The notes under the pieces are model-generated. The model was not told where the DNA came from and searched no databases. It saw only the letters and a list, made by a program, of their open reading frames with translations. From contig OY979723.1 in NCBI GenBank assembly GCA_963855995.1, forward strand, positions 2,299,001-2,363,000: DNA of 64,000 nucleotides, given 5' to 3'. This document shows positions 24,401 to 35,034 of this stretch, in pieces (position 1 is the stretch's first letter; every line of letters starts with the position of its first letter). The stretch comes from Muricea muricata (taxonomy: Eukaryota; Cnidaria; Anthozoa; Malacalcyonacea; Plexauridae). The position numbers were made by a program, and so were the translations under genes.

Positions 24401-27400
24401 ACGAGGTAAATACACATGGCTCTGAATTACTCAGCTAAAGCGTCACAGATCTGTTGCAAGCTGTCAATTTTACCTACTACACACGTAAAAATCTCACAAC
24501 TTGTAACAAGTCTGCAGACAAGCCGTCAACAAGATGTGTTCGCACTGCTTGTTCCAAAGTTGTCAACAAGTTGTTCCAAACTTGTTGACAACTTGTAACA
24601 AGCTTGACGAAAATATCAGACTTGTTACAAGGATGTTCTAACAACTCTGATACAATTCTGTTGTAGCAAGTTTGTTACAAGATTGACAACACAAGGCTGT
24701 AACAATATTGTTATATCATGCTGTATCAGTCTTGTTGGAACAATCTTGTAACAGGTCTGATAGTCCCATCAAGCTTGTTACAATTTGTCAACAGCTTGTT
24801 CCAAACTTGTTCCAACAAATTCGGAACAAGCAGTGCGAATACATCTTGTGAACAACTTGTGAACAGACTTGTTACAACTTGTTTGCAGGTCTGTAGCAAC
24901 TTGTGCGTTTTTACGTGTGTAGTTGCAACTTGTCAATTCAGTTCATTAAGTTGCAGCAAGTCTGCTAAAATCAAGCTTGTTCCAACTTGTTGAGACAACT
25001 TGCAGCAAGCCTGTGGATAACAAGTTTTGAGAATCGCCTTGCAACAAGTCTGTTGACAACTTGCAACAGGCTTGCCGTCAACAAGGTGTCCCAAGCCATG
25101 CGAACGCATCCTGATATCAGCTTCAAGTTCGCGGTTTTAGGCGTCTCATTCTTTCCCGTATTTTTAGATGAAAGAGAAAAAGTATGAAAGTCGAGCGTCG
25201 AAGTACAAGAAAAATGAGGTTTAGTATATCGCATATTGATGTGTAAATCGGTGCTAGATCATGTGTGTCACCCCCTCATTCAGAATGCAGGAGTAATTTT
25301 GCATGGTAAATGCATGATCATACATCCTTATGGCTAAAACAATAACCAGTTGATCTGAAAGCACGGAAAAGTAATGGCACTAGTTGTCAAATAGAAATCC
25401 ATTTTTCGATCCAAATTATCAAATTTCTCATGAAATATAATGTAATTTGTTTCCAAATTTCTGGCAGACTTAGAATTCTCTTTATTTAAGACAGTTACTT
25501 AGTTTCAACAAGATTTACAAAGGAAAACAAAAGATATAAGTGATTAACAATAGATTTTATTTCGAAAGGAAGAAACCGATTTACTTGTCCTAATATCTCC
25601 TGGTATAGAATTCCAAAGTTTTGCCAAACATCCATCTAAAAACACCTGTCTTAAAAAAGCGCGAGCTGTGAATATTTGAAATAGTCGTATAGACGAGGCA
25701 CCTGACTTCATATAGTAAAGCAGGTGAAATCTAACTTAACTCAAACGGGGCGCCCTGTTAACGGAGATGAAATTTATCAATATACGTAAAGTCAACTTGG
25801 CTAGCTAGCATAAAAACCTCATTTAACACAAAGAGTTTGTTAGAAATGGATATTTTTCTGCATAATATGTTTTTTGCCACATGAATCACGCCGCTAAAGT
25901 TGTTTTTAATCGAAAAATTGCCCTGTTAAGCATGATTCTGAAGTTCGTGACAAACCTTAGACACGAAGAGATGTTCCCGCCAAATTCCGTTTCTTGACGT
26001 TTAGCGCCGCTGACTACTCGTGCCGGCAAATCAGGCTCGTGTAAACAGACTCGAGGAAAACGACCTACCTTGATTATCAGATAATTGCGAAGTTTGTTTC
26101 AAAATTAACGCCGATACTATCAAAACTAAAATTTTCGTAAACAAGGTTGAAAATTCGTCACTGATAAAACATCTTCTACGTGTTACACACTTTCTTTGTG
26201 TTTTCCTTTCGTGATTTATCGACGAGTTTTTGAATACCTCTTGATATAGTCCTGTGACCTAAAAGTGGTTGTACCGACGAAGAGTAAAGGCTGCCTTAAT
26301 GTTGGTAAGTGAATTATAAAGCCGTTCCCAGTTTAAAATATTAATATTAGTACTTGGAAAAATCCCGAAGAAATCCCGAGATTGAGTTTTTAAAATAAAG
26401 ATTCCAAAAACATCCCAACTGATTCAAAAAACCCCCGAGATCTCGGGATAAAATCCCAGACTTGGCAACACTGTATGTAATGAAATAATTTATTTTTCGG
26501 ACTTCGGCGTGTACTCGATTACCACTCGAGATTAATGCACCTTAACCCCTCAGAAACCATGGTTGAAACTGAATTTGGCCCTCTTTCACCACCAAATTTT
26601 TTATCTTGTTGCAGCTAAGGATTTTTCAGGTCACATGGATATAATTCGCACAGTCAAAGTTCCTATGCTCAACTATCCCCCTGCACAACCCCCAATGTAC
26701 ACAGAAATCCCCAAAGGACTGAAAGCGCGCTGGAAACCTTTTGGACACCGTGAGTTACTTGACATAGAAATGTTTTTAGGCCCGTTTAAGTTGAAAAATT
26801 TTCTCCAATTGTTTCTTTTAAACACTTGAACACATTTGTGGTTAATTTTACGAAGTGATTCTTGTAGCCTTTGCAAACACATGTTTAAAGCGTTATAAAA
26901 CTGTCGGTAGAACAACAATTACGTACAACAACAATCGCACAACTTGTATGAAGTGTGTCAACAAGCCGTCAACAAATTGCGTTCGCACTGCTTCTTCCAA
27001 GTTGTGAACAACTTGTAACAAGCTTGAGAGAAACACTAGAGCATTATGGACCTGTTGTTAGAAGATTGTCACAAAGTTGCATTAGCAATTCTAATCTGTG
27101 TCACACAGCCAAGATGCGAGAGGAGTAACAAGACTATTGACTCGCAACAGAATTGTAATGAAGAAGTCGATATTAGAATGCACTCGCCTGGCTTGGGACA
27201 GCTTGTTGACGGCAAGTCTGTTCCAAGTTGTCAACAGACTTGTTGCAAGTTGATTGTCAAAACTTGTTACCCACAGGCTTGCTGCAAGTTGTTTCAACGA
27301 GTTGTAACAAGTTTGCAGATGACAAGTTGCAACTTAATGAAATTGACAACTTTGTTACAACTTGTGGAATTGTTGCAGCAAGTCTGCGGCGTTTTTGGCT

Positions 27401-28060
27401 GTACAAACCGATCAACTAGTTATTTTATACGACGCACGAAAAGCTGTACATAAACCTAAAAAGGTCCATAAATTTAAACTTATCATCTACGAAAGATTTC
27501 TATTATCAAGCGTTTTCATTTGAATCAGGAACTCCTCCAAAAATAAAGGAACGCCATAAAACGACCGTAGAGGAGAGCGAAAAACCCGGGCAGAAACGAA
27601 AGCTAAAGGGCCAAGAGAAATCGGAAAAAAACAAAAGTCCAAAGAAGAAGAAAAAAACGAAAGATGAGTCTGGTTATATAAGCTCAATGCCGCTTGATGA
27701 GGTAATTATTAAGAATGATTTCATTTTTAAGCAGAGCTAATTGTTGCTTGTATCATCGGAAAGGCTAAAACTGTTTGCACTGTCAATAAGCTGTCGTGGT
27801 TTGTGTCTGAACTACCTGAAAAAGATATCTCAAACGTGGTGGTCCAGTGTAGGTAGTATCCTACAATAAGCTGTCGTTGTTTGTGTCTGAACTACCTGAA
27901 AAGATATCTCAAACGTGGTGGTCCAGGGTAGGTAGCATTCTACAATAAGCTGTCGTGGTTTGTGTCTGATCTGCCCAATTAATTTCCAAGTTATTCTTTT
28001 ATATCACAGTCAGGCAGTTCAACAAAACACAAAAAGAAAAAGAAGAAAAAAGACTCTTGA
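18488..28060 (+). CDS. POLR1G: RNA polymerase I subunit RPA34/POLR1G-like
   Basis: Predicted subunit of nuclear RNA polymerase I, acting with the RPA49 partner in rDNA transcription. Eight exons (18488-18519, 18877-18997, 24328-24405, 25168-25218, 25284-25305, 26615-26749, 27529-27701, 28010-28060) give 663 bases, 220 residues, all phases matching. The dimerisation-type domain holds ELPGFETVKL, QLWLIKVPYEFDVSNLSG, LILNGSQDL and the conserved end IPKGLKARWKPFGH, which matches the IPxGLRxRFxxFG segment of human CD3EAP. The tail is a nucleolar-type lysine-rich segment (KRKLKGQEKSEKNKSPKKKK, ending STKHKKKKKKKDS-like). Exons 4 (51 bp) and 5 (22 bp, NAGVILH) are predicted from splice signals and phase alone. 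The tail is much shorter than in mammals. The first intron pair contains over 5 kb of repeats. Confidence 0.8.
18665..18815. repeat. Minisatellite C, unit about 80-90 bp, intron 1 of POLR1G-like gene
   Basis: Two units with GGTAGTTCAGACACAAACCA and CTACACTGGACCACCACGTT. The same unit occurs in reverse orientation, in three copies, at 27775-27990 near the 3' end of the same gene. Confidence 0.75.
20880..21015. repeat. Foldback element of family F3
   Basis: TATCTGAAAGGATAAACGTT on the left against TTTATCCTTTCAGGTAGTAA on the right, preceded by CAGTGTAGGTAGTGTGCAGT. A related element lies at 29510-29650 and a likely half copy at 6280-6400. The intron on either side (19000-24327) has no coding evidence. 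Confidence 0.6.
21830..22210. repeat. Dispersed repeat, family D
   Basis: Contains GTATATCAAATGAGAGCCAC, TTGTATTTGGTGTAAAAATT and GTCCGATCTTTGGCG. A second copy lies at 60965-61240 with the same order of words. It is non-coding; both copies carry CACCCATTAAC near the end. Confidence 0.65.
22586..22986. repeat. Foldback element of family F1, about 400 bp
   Basis: Long imperfect arms: GGACCTTTAACCTTTTAGA at the left end and its complement at the right end. Each arm continues through GAGCATCCTAAACTTAGTAA, AATTGCAAAGTTTGGTTG and TTGTAAACTATAGAAAATA. Non-coding MITE-like element in the large POLR1G-like intron. Confidence 0.8.
23630..24075. repeat. Foldback element of family F2, about 440 bp
   Basis: The left arm has CTTATTGATAAGAACCTCTA, GTTGTCAATTTTTTGATAAC and TAGTTTCTGAAATACTGGAG. 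The right arm has the mirrored words CAATATTTCAGAAACTAAGT and AAAATTAACAACTAATGTTA. Related copies lie at 7340-7680 and 60860-61440. Confidence 0.75.
24118..24182 (+). repeat. Perfect 2-unit tandem duplication
   Basis: AAACTATTTATTATAGTTAT followed by TATGACAGTCG occurs twice in a row with a short spacer, about 35 bases per unit. Its identity implies a very recent slip. Confidence 0.75.
24425..25130. repeat. Longest CAACAAG-type repeat block (family R2)
   Basis: About 700 bases of TTGTTACAAG, GTTGTCAACAAGTTG and related words in both orientations, with two mirrored half-blocks (AACAAGATGTGTTCGCACTG and GAACAAGCAGTGCGAATACA). It ends in the R2 core CATGCGAACGCATCCTGATA. It abuts the predicted exon at 25168. 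Confidence 0.8.
26930..27405. repeat. CAACAAG-type repeat block (family R2)
   Basis: Repeated TGTTGCAAGTTG- and CAACAAG-type words with a diverged core (GAAGTCGATATTAGAATGCA), in a POLR1G-like intron. Confidence 0.75.
27775..27990. repeat. Minisatellite C, reversed array
   Basis: Three units of ATAAGCTGTCGTGGTTTGTG followed by TCTGAACTACCTGAAAAAGA and CTCAAACGTGGTGGTCCAG, in reverse orientation to the array at 18665-18815. Confidence 0.8.
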
Positions 28061-28206
28061 TGTCATTATGTGATGGTAAGTGTCGTTGATTCCCACCAAA
28101 ATATGATAAATTTTCCCATTTGACTTAGTTGTCCGGTCGTTCTCTTATATAAATATAGTTTCATGGTATAAATCTATGTTCTCCCAAAGTTTATATGTCG
28201 TTTTGA
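28061..28206. other. Short gap between convergent POLR1G-like and THNSL1 genes
   Basis: Only 146 bases separate the two stop codons, so the 3' UTRs probably overlap or are very short. No AATAAA is seen on either strand in the gap. Confidence 0.5.
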
Positions 28207-31200
28207 TTAGATGCTTTTCAGTTCTTTTAAAAAATTCTCAACTTTTTGCTTTAGTGCGTTCATATCCCTAGAACAAACATTGTTTTGTATTTCTTGTTTT
28301 CCAATCGCATTCTTGAGGCTTTGATTCATGACTGGCTCGGCTTTTAACTCCTCCAGTTGTTTCAATACTTCACAAGGCGATTCGGAAGTTGGTTCCATTC
28401 CCAAAGCGAGCAGAACGTCGTTTCCGAACTTGCTATAATGCGCTGTGCTTGTCACAAGGAGCTTGCGGGCCGACTTGGGTGTTCTTTTTAGGGCGACATT
28501 CAGGGCGACAGCAGTGTGCGGGTCAAGCAGATAATGGTTTTGTTCAAAACATGTCTTTATTGTTTTTTTGCATTCGGCTTCGCTCGCCCAGTCAGACTCG
28601 ATCAAAGTCGCAATTTTTTGGCGTAATTCTTCGGAAATCTACAGACGATGATATTATTTTTAAAGTATTAGAAATAATAACATATAGTGTAAATAAAGTT
28701 AGTCACCATGCAAAACTTCAAGTTACATATAAGGTAGTTTAGTTTAGGTTTCCTCCTGCAGTAGCACTGGATCAATAAGAGATGATCCTAATCGCTGAAC
28801 CTCTAGGAAGAACAGTTCAGAACTGATAGAGCTATCCAGTATAAATAAAATTAGTTTAGTTTAGGTTTCCTCCTGTAGTAACACTGGATCAATGACAGAT
28901 GATCCCTACTGGACCTCTAGGAAGAACAGTTTAGAACTGATAGAGCTAGCCAGTATGAATAAAGTTAGTTTAGTTGAGGTTTCCTCCTGTAGTAACACTG
29001 GATCAATAAGAGATGATCCTCACTGGACCTCTAGGAAGAACAGTTTAGAACTGATGAAGCTATCCTGTATTAATAAAGTTAGTTTAGTTTAGGTTTCCTC
29101 CTGTTGTAACACTTATCGAACCAAATTTCATAGCTTAAACGAAAAAACCTAACCTCGAAATGTTTTTCTGTTGCTAGCTGTTCAAAGAGCCTTTTAACCA
29201 AAGCGCCGTCGTTGGACATGTGGAACAAAAATCGTTCGAGATTTGAAGACTTCAGGATGTCAATGGAAGGAGATATAGACTTTTCAAGATGGCGGCCTCT
29301 CAGACCATATTTTCCGGTGGTGAAGAAATCGGTAAGAACATTGTTCCTGTTTGATGCACAGATCAGAGTCTCCAATGGAACACCCATCTTCTAAAATGTT
29401 GAAGTGAAGGAAGGAATGAAAATTGAACATGTTAATGTTTGTATATCTAGGGTCAATATTTTAAGATAATATCTCGAAAAATAACGTTACCAGTGTAGGT
29501 TGTGCAGTCTAAAGTACACGAAAGGTCTATGTTCTTTTACCTGATTGGTGAAACAAAATTCGACGTTTCAAGCTTCTATAGACAACCTCCCGAGACGAAA
29601 CCTTAAATTCTGTTTTCATCATTTCAGCTGGTGAAAGAACCTATATCTTTCGTGAACTCAATAATTCGAGAGGTAGTTTGGTTAACTTGCACATTTGTCG
29701 GACGATTCCTCTCATAGACTACATTTCGACCTACAATAAGCACGGACAAAATCTATCGGCGTAGCTACACTGTAGAAAGATCATCTTCAAATCAATGAAA
29801 TTGCAAAGTTTGGTTGCGAAATGTTGTAAAATACGGAAAATATAGCCTTGCAAAGTTTGCAAACTTTGTGCATTGTTGAATGGAAAGCCTCCAAATTTCC
29901 CGCCAATTTCGATCCGATATGGTACAGTTGCTTTGTCTGTGGGCGAATACAAATATATACAAATTTTGCAAGGATATATTTCTCGTATTTGCCAATATTT
30001 CTCAACCAAACTTTGTAATTTTATCAATTTTAAAATGCTCTTTCTTGTTTTGTACATACAATTTGCAAGTCTCGCTTGCTTAGGTCCAAATTTAGCTTAG
30101 AATGGGAACTGCCTATTGAACACTTTACGTATTGAGTAGCATTTACTGCACTACCAATTTTATCGCTGCTAGACCACGTAAATAAGTAATCCTGGCATCT
30201 CTCTTTCAACGTTCAATGCTATCTATGTAGCGAAATGTTTAAACTACGGTACCTTAACATAAAACGCTGCAAGTATGTTTCCAAAGTTACCCGTCGGGAT
30301 ACAGATATCCACGGGTTCCCCGAACGTGATCTCGCCTTGCTTGACCAGATCCAGATATCCCGAGGCATGATACACAACTTGTGGTAACAGGCGTCCCCAA
30401 TTGATCGAGTTGGCAGCCGAGAGCTTGTAGCCATATTTGTCCCACATGCCCGTGATGAATGCTTCGTCTGTAAAGAAGAGCTGCACATTTAAAGACCGAG
30501 ATGAGAGTTGACAAGCAAGAGTTTGTACGAGAGTTTTCTCAACTCGCATGCCCTGGTCAAACGAGAACAAGACGAGAGTTATCTCAACCATCATATCCTA
30601 GTCAAAGGATAACAAGTTGCATGAGAGTTGATGAGAGAAGAGAAGCGAAAGTTTGTACGAGAGTTATCTCAACTCTCATGTCCTGTATGGTCAAAGGAGA
30701 ACAAAAGTTGCATGAGAATTGATAAAAGTTATTTGCATTTCGTCTGGAAAGTTTCGTCTTGAGTAGATTTCGTCAAAATTAGATTGCATCTATAAGAGTT
30801 GATGAGTATCTAGTACAGTTGATGAGAGCGAGCACTCGCAACCCGCATAGAACTATAACCAACCTGTAAATATCTGTTTCACTGCGGTTTGACAGAAATC
30901 AAAGTCTCCATCAACTCCCATAACTTTGATGTTCCTCGCGTCCATGCTTGTCATTTGCTGTCGTTGAATGGAGCTGATTCCTTGTTCAGGGTACAATACC
31001 ATAACAGCGACGTTCTCGCAATCCTGAAATCCTTGCAATACTGCGCTTCCTGTGTCGCCTGATGTGGCGACTAATACCAAGTACTTCGTTTCCTTTTTTA
31101 AACTATATAACGGGATAGTAAGGGGCAATATTAGAGTTTCCTAGCCATGTCTTCCAAAAAAATGTTTCCTGGTTTGTCCACCTTCAGAAAACATGGTCCT

Positions 31201-33722
31201 GGTTTGTCCACCTTCAGGAAACATGGCTAGGAAACAATGTTTCCTGGTTAACGTTTTTTCACCTTCAGGAAACATGGCTAGGAAACAAGGCTTGTTGCAA
31301 CACAGCCAGTTGTTGCTAGTTGTCATTTGTAGTCTTGTTAAAACCTCTTGAAACACTCGCAGCAAGCCTTGACAACGAACTTGCTACAAATCTGTTGAGA
31401 ACATGCAACAGACTTGTCGTCAACAAGCTCTGGAAACCATGCAAACACATCCTGATAGCAGCTTGTCGATAACAAGTCTGTTGCAAGATGTCAACAGGCT
31501 TGCTGTAAATTGCACGTTTTTTGGCTGCGTACGACAAGACGCGATACTTCTGCACGTCAACTTGCCCCGATTGTCTTTTGCTTACAGCTTCCTCGAATAT
31601 TCTTGGCATAAGTTGCAAAGCAAGATCTTTGAACGAGGCTGTAGGACCGTAGAATAATTCTTGAGTATAAACTCCACTGTCTAGCTTCTTGACTGGGGCC
31701 ACTTCTTCATGTTCAAAGCTACTATGCGCCTTTGTGATCATGTCACGGACACTTGAGGGATGAAGTTCGAATGGGTCTATCCAAGCTTCCAGAATTCTTG
31801 CGGCCCGTTCTTGATATGATAAATTGATTAACCTCTGCCATTGACCTAAAGATAGAATAGAGCCATAAGAAAATCGTCCACCTACATTGAAATATGGAGA
31901 AACCACTCTGAAATATATATACCCAGTGTAAAATATGGTATCCCTCCATTAGGAACATATAGTCCGCCGTCGCAAGCTAGCCCTTGAATAACTACGTCAA
32001 AAAATGACATATTTTTCTCTCTTGAGGGTACCAAGCTTCGTGTACTAATGAAATACTTGTTGCTTTCCAAACTGTTCCATTTCCTGACGACTTTTTCCGC
32101 CACTGACTTCGGGGGTTCGTTTTTCTCGCATATAATTCTGATGTCGTAGTTGTTTAAGTAGAACTGTTGTCTGTAAGCGATTATTTCTGCCCATCCCATC
32201 CCTAAAATTTGTTTAAAGAAAAGATTGCAGTATTTGTAAGGTTTTCACTCAACAACACTGGATAGCAACACTGGATAACAATACTGGATAGCTCTCACTA
32301 ACTATTGGTTTCTTGTTCCCATTAGACTGTTCTTCCAGGAGGTCCAGTAAGGATCATCTCTTATTGATCCAGTGTTACTACAGGAGGAAACCTAAACTAA
32401 ACTAACTTTATTTATACTGGATAGCTCTATTAGTTCAAAACTGTTCTTCCTAGAGGTCCAGTAAGAATCATCTCTTATTGATCCAGTGGTACTGCAGAAG
32501 GAAACCAAAAACAAACTAACATTATTCATATTGGATAGATCTATTAGTTCTAAACTGTTCTTCCTGGAGGTCCAGTAAGAATTAACTGTTATCAATCCAG
32601 CGTTACTACAATGATGTAAAGTAAATTTATTTAATGTACAGGATATCTCTATCATTTCTAAACTAATTGTTCTTCCACAACGATCATCATTTATGAATCA
32701 AGGGTGTTACCACAGAACTTATAAGAGGAAACTAAGCTGAGCTTTTTCTGCTATATGTGAAGCTTAAAGACTGTGTAGATTAATTATTTGTCATTGCTTA
32801 CAACCTTCTTGCTTTCCAACAACAGAGTTAGCATGGTTAATGCTCTTCTTGTTTAAATATTTCAATATGTCTTCATGTGGTACATCGAGAAAGAACACTT
32901 TGCCAAGTGACTGTGCGTGAGACTTGAAATTTGGATGCATGGGATTGGAGCCCGTCAAAGAAATCACTGAATTGTGGGTGGTAAAGTTTAGAAATTGTTC
33001 TGCCTCTGCATCCAGGAATTTGTCTGAGCCAAGTGTGATTAACTGAAAAAGAGATATCGTGTGGATAATTATCGTGATGTGATGCAATGGTAGTGATGGC
33101 GATCAGATGATTATCAGATAATGATGATAGTGATTGGATCATCATGATGATCAGATGATCATGAGATGATAACAATGATGATCAGATGACAGTGATCAAA
33201 TTTTAAAGTTGATTGATCAGTGATTACTGATACAATGATTATCAGATAATATGATTATCAGATGATAATAATGATGATCAGATGATGATGATGATGAGAT
33301 AATGATGATGATAATCAAATGATAGTGATGATGATCAGATAATGATGATCAGATTCTGTTGACTATGATCAAATGATTATAATGAAGATTGTTTAAATGA
33401 TATGATGATCAGATGATATGATGATGATCAGATGATGATGATCAGATGATGATTGATCATATATCATGATATTATAATCAGATGAGATGTTGATGATCAG
33501 TTGTGGTAGCTATGCATATTCAGGCATTTAGACTTGCTGCTGATAACTAAACTTGTGATTATAAATAAACACTACCTTTTCCGCAACAATCATGCCCCAA
33601 GCAGGTTCCAGCACATCATAGTCAAAATCAACAAATTTCACTCCCAACATTTCAGCAACAATCACACCAACTGTTGACTTGCCAGCTCCTGGACACCCCA
33701 TGATAATCACATTGGAACAAGA
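28207..33722 (-). CDS. THNSL1: Threonine synthase-like 1 (shikimate kinase-like plus threonine synthase-like domains)
   Basis: PLP-fold protein related to bacterial threonine synthase, fused to an N-terminal shikimate-kinase-like P-loop domain; its reaction in animals is not settled. Eight exons (33722-33576, 33042-32805, 32201-31923, 31845-31548, 31102-30864, 30467-30253, 29390-29154, 28638-28207) join in phase. Domain 1 has IIMGCPGAGKSTVG (Walker A) and VDFDYDVLE. Domain 2 has STRSLVPS, FYGPTASFKDLALQLMP (the lysine of SFKD is the expected PLP Schiff base), LVATSGDTGSAVL, SINWGRLLPQVVYHASGY, PTGNFGNILAA, SPSIDILKSSNLER and LDPHTAVA. These match human THNSL1 along the length. The model gives about 694 residues before the start codon is resolved. 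The first coding exon is uncertain: a donor at 35032 directly follows an ATG that would give M-SCSNVII. No transit peptide was found. Confidence 0.9.
28740..29110. repeat. Minisatellite D, unit about 115 bp (THNSL1 last intron)
   Basis: Three to four units with TAGTTTAGGTTTCCTCCTGT, TGGATCAATAAGAGATGATC, CTCTAGGAAGAACAGTTTAG and CTGATAGAGCTATCCAGTAT. Other arrays: 32255-32700 (reverse), 43640-44170 and 58480-58835. Confidence 0.9.
29510..29650. repeat. Foldback element of family F3
   Basis: GTACACGAAAGGTCTATGTT on the left against GAACCTATATCTTTCGTGAA on the right, headed by ACCAGTGTAGGTTGTGCAGT. It lies in a THNSL1 intron. Confidence 0.6.
29755..30065. repeat. Foldback element of family F1
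   Basis: Left arm AATTGCAAAGTTTGGTTGCG, right arm CTCAACCAAACTTTGTAATT, both continuing with GCAAAGTTTGCA / TGCAAGGATATA-type words. THNSL1 intron. Confidence 0.75.
30495..30725. repeat. Minisatellite A, third locus, reverse orientation
   Basis: AGAGTTTGTACGAGAGTTTTCTCAACTC-type words split over two to three units, with CCTGGTCAAACGAGAACAAG, the complement of the unit at 340-780. It directly abuts the THNSL1 exon at 30253-30467. Confidence 0.8.
31132..31515. repeat. Minisatellite B followed by a CAACAAG-type block
   Basis: 31132-31285 has three to four GGAAACATGGCTAGGAAAC units with GTTTGTCCACCTTCAG (complement of 12395-12665). 31270-31515 continues as family R2 with GTCGATAACAAGTCTGTTGC. 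Both lie in the THNSL1 intron between exons 31102-30864 and 31845-31548. Confidence 0.75.
32255..32700. repeat. Minisatellite D, reverse array
   Basis: Three to four units in the orientation opposite to 28740-29110, with GGAGGAAACCTAAACTAAAC, AGGTCCAGTAAGAATCATCT and TGATCCAGTGTTACTACAGG. Confidence 0.85.
33045..33500. repeat. Microsatellite-like TGATGATCAGA tract
   Basis: About 450 bases of degenerate GATGATCAGATGATGATGAT units in a THNSL1 intron. ATCAGATGAT repeats at irregular 12-20 base spacing. Confidence 0.85.
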
Positions 33723-34179
33723 CTTGGAATATATAAAAACTCAAAATGTAATTTATAAGTGTAGAATTGGGTGTTGTTGGTAGTTGCCTCTACTATTTAA
33801 AATGGGTGGTGACCTTCATATGTACTATCAGTTTTTAACAAATGCTTTGTTTACATTTTTAAACTTCTTTGTAAAATACAATTTACTAATTGAATATGTG
33901 ACACTTTTCTGGTTCACGTTGCTCAAAGTAAATGTAAACCACAGTTTTGATTCTAAAAGAGTTTGCAAGGTGAAATTTTAAGACATTGTTAACTTTACAA
34001 ACTGTGGCTCCCATTTGTTATGAGGAGAACTGATGCACAGGATGGATGGCAACCTGTGGCAACCAAGACCCTTTATAATGTGTGTTGAAATCTGCAGTGA
34101 ACAAAATATAGTCAATGTTGACAGCCATCCAATGATAATGCAACTACAACATATTATGATGCTGAACCAGAATTATCCT

Positions 34180-34855
34180 TGACGCTGAACCTCGCCAATC
34201 CTTGATTAAACTATTTAATAATCTTGGTTGGTTACCTTTTTACGTAGAGTCGGATATCAGGAAATGTATTATGATCCACAAGCGTACTATTAATGCTACT
34301 CCAGAGTACTTAAACAAACTTTTAAATTTAAATAGCCAACAACATTTGAGGAACACTCGCAGTGCTCATTTAAGTTTAGTAACTTCGAAATACAATAGAA
34401 CTACAGAAGCAGGAAGAACTTTTTCTATAACCGCTATAGGGCTCTGGAACAAATTACCTTTAAGTTTCCGTTCTGCTAGCTCCATCAACTGTTTTAAATA
34501 CTTATTATATAATTGCTTTCGTAACCACCAGAGTGAATTTAAACAATTTATTTCTTTCCCTGATTTCAAATTTAGGTAATATATAATTGTAAAATAGCTA
34601 TATAATGGTATCTGTTATATAAATGTAATGTCATATATACCTCATGTAATATAACCTATTAATTTAGTAAACTTGAAAGTCTGAATATTGGTTTATAATC
34701 ATAGATATATATAAATGTTGTAAATAGACAATAGATATACTCCCTAATTTTTTGTAAATTTTATGAGGGCCACAAGTTCATTAGTACTTCGTACTATTAA
34801 GTGTCACCCTCTTTAAATAAAGTCTCTATCTATCTATATCTATACATGACAGAGT
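34180..34855 (+). mobile_element. 5'-truncated LINE, 3' end of a reverse-transcriptase ORF
   Basis: 34202-34579 encodes LGWLPFYVESDIRKCIMIHK, SQQHLRNTRSAHLS and GRTFSITAIGLWNKLPLSFR, the stereotyped C-terminal tail of cnidarian non-LTR retrotransposon polymerases, ending at a stop. The 3' UTR runs to AATAAAGTCTCTATCTATCT, a CTAT-repeat tail typical of several LINE clades. No reverse transcriptase core is present, so the copy is a dead 5' truncation. It lies upstream of THNSL1 (or in its first intron). Confidence 0.8.
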
Positions 34856-35034
34856 ATGAACTACTGTCAGTAGTAGCTGTTGATCTAATGAGGAATCCCA
34901 ATCAATTAGCCATTCTATAAACACCTAGTATACTGAACCTCCAAATAGTTCCAATAACTATGTCAAATGAACCTCCAATAGCTACTAGCAATGCCATATG
35001 TGTTGAAGACCTTTCTCAATATTGTACTTACCAT

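Noticed and set aside
24718-24993. Cys- and Ser-rich open frame
   Set aside because: It is produced by the CAACAAG repeat block; similar translations appear at every R2 locus.
34202-34579. Host gene of unknown function
   Set aside because: The LWNKLPLSFR-type motif and CTAT tail identify a LINE 3' end; no upstream exons.
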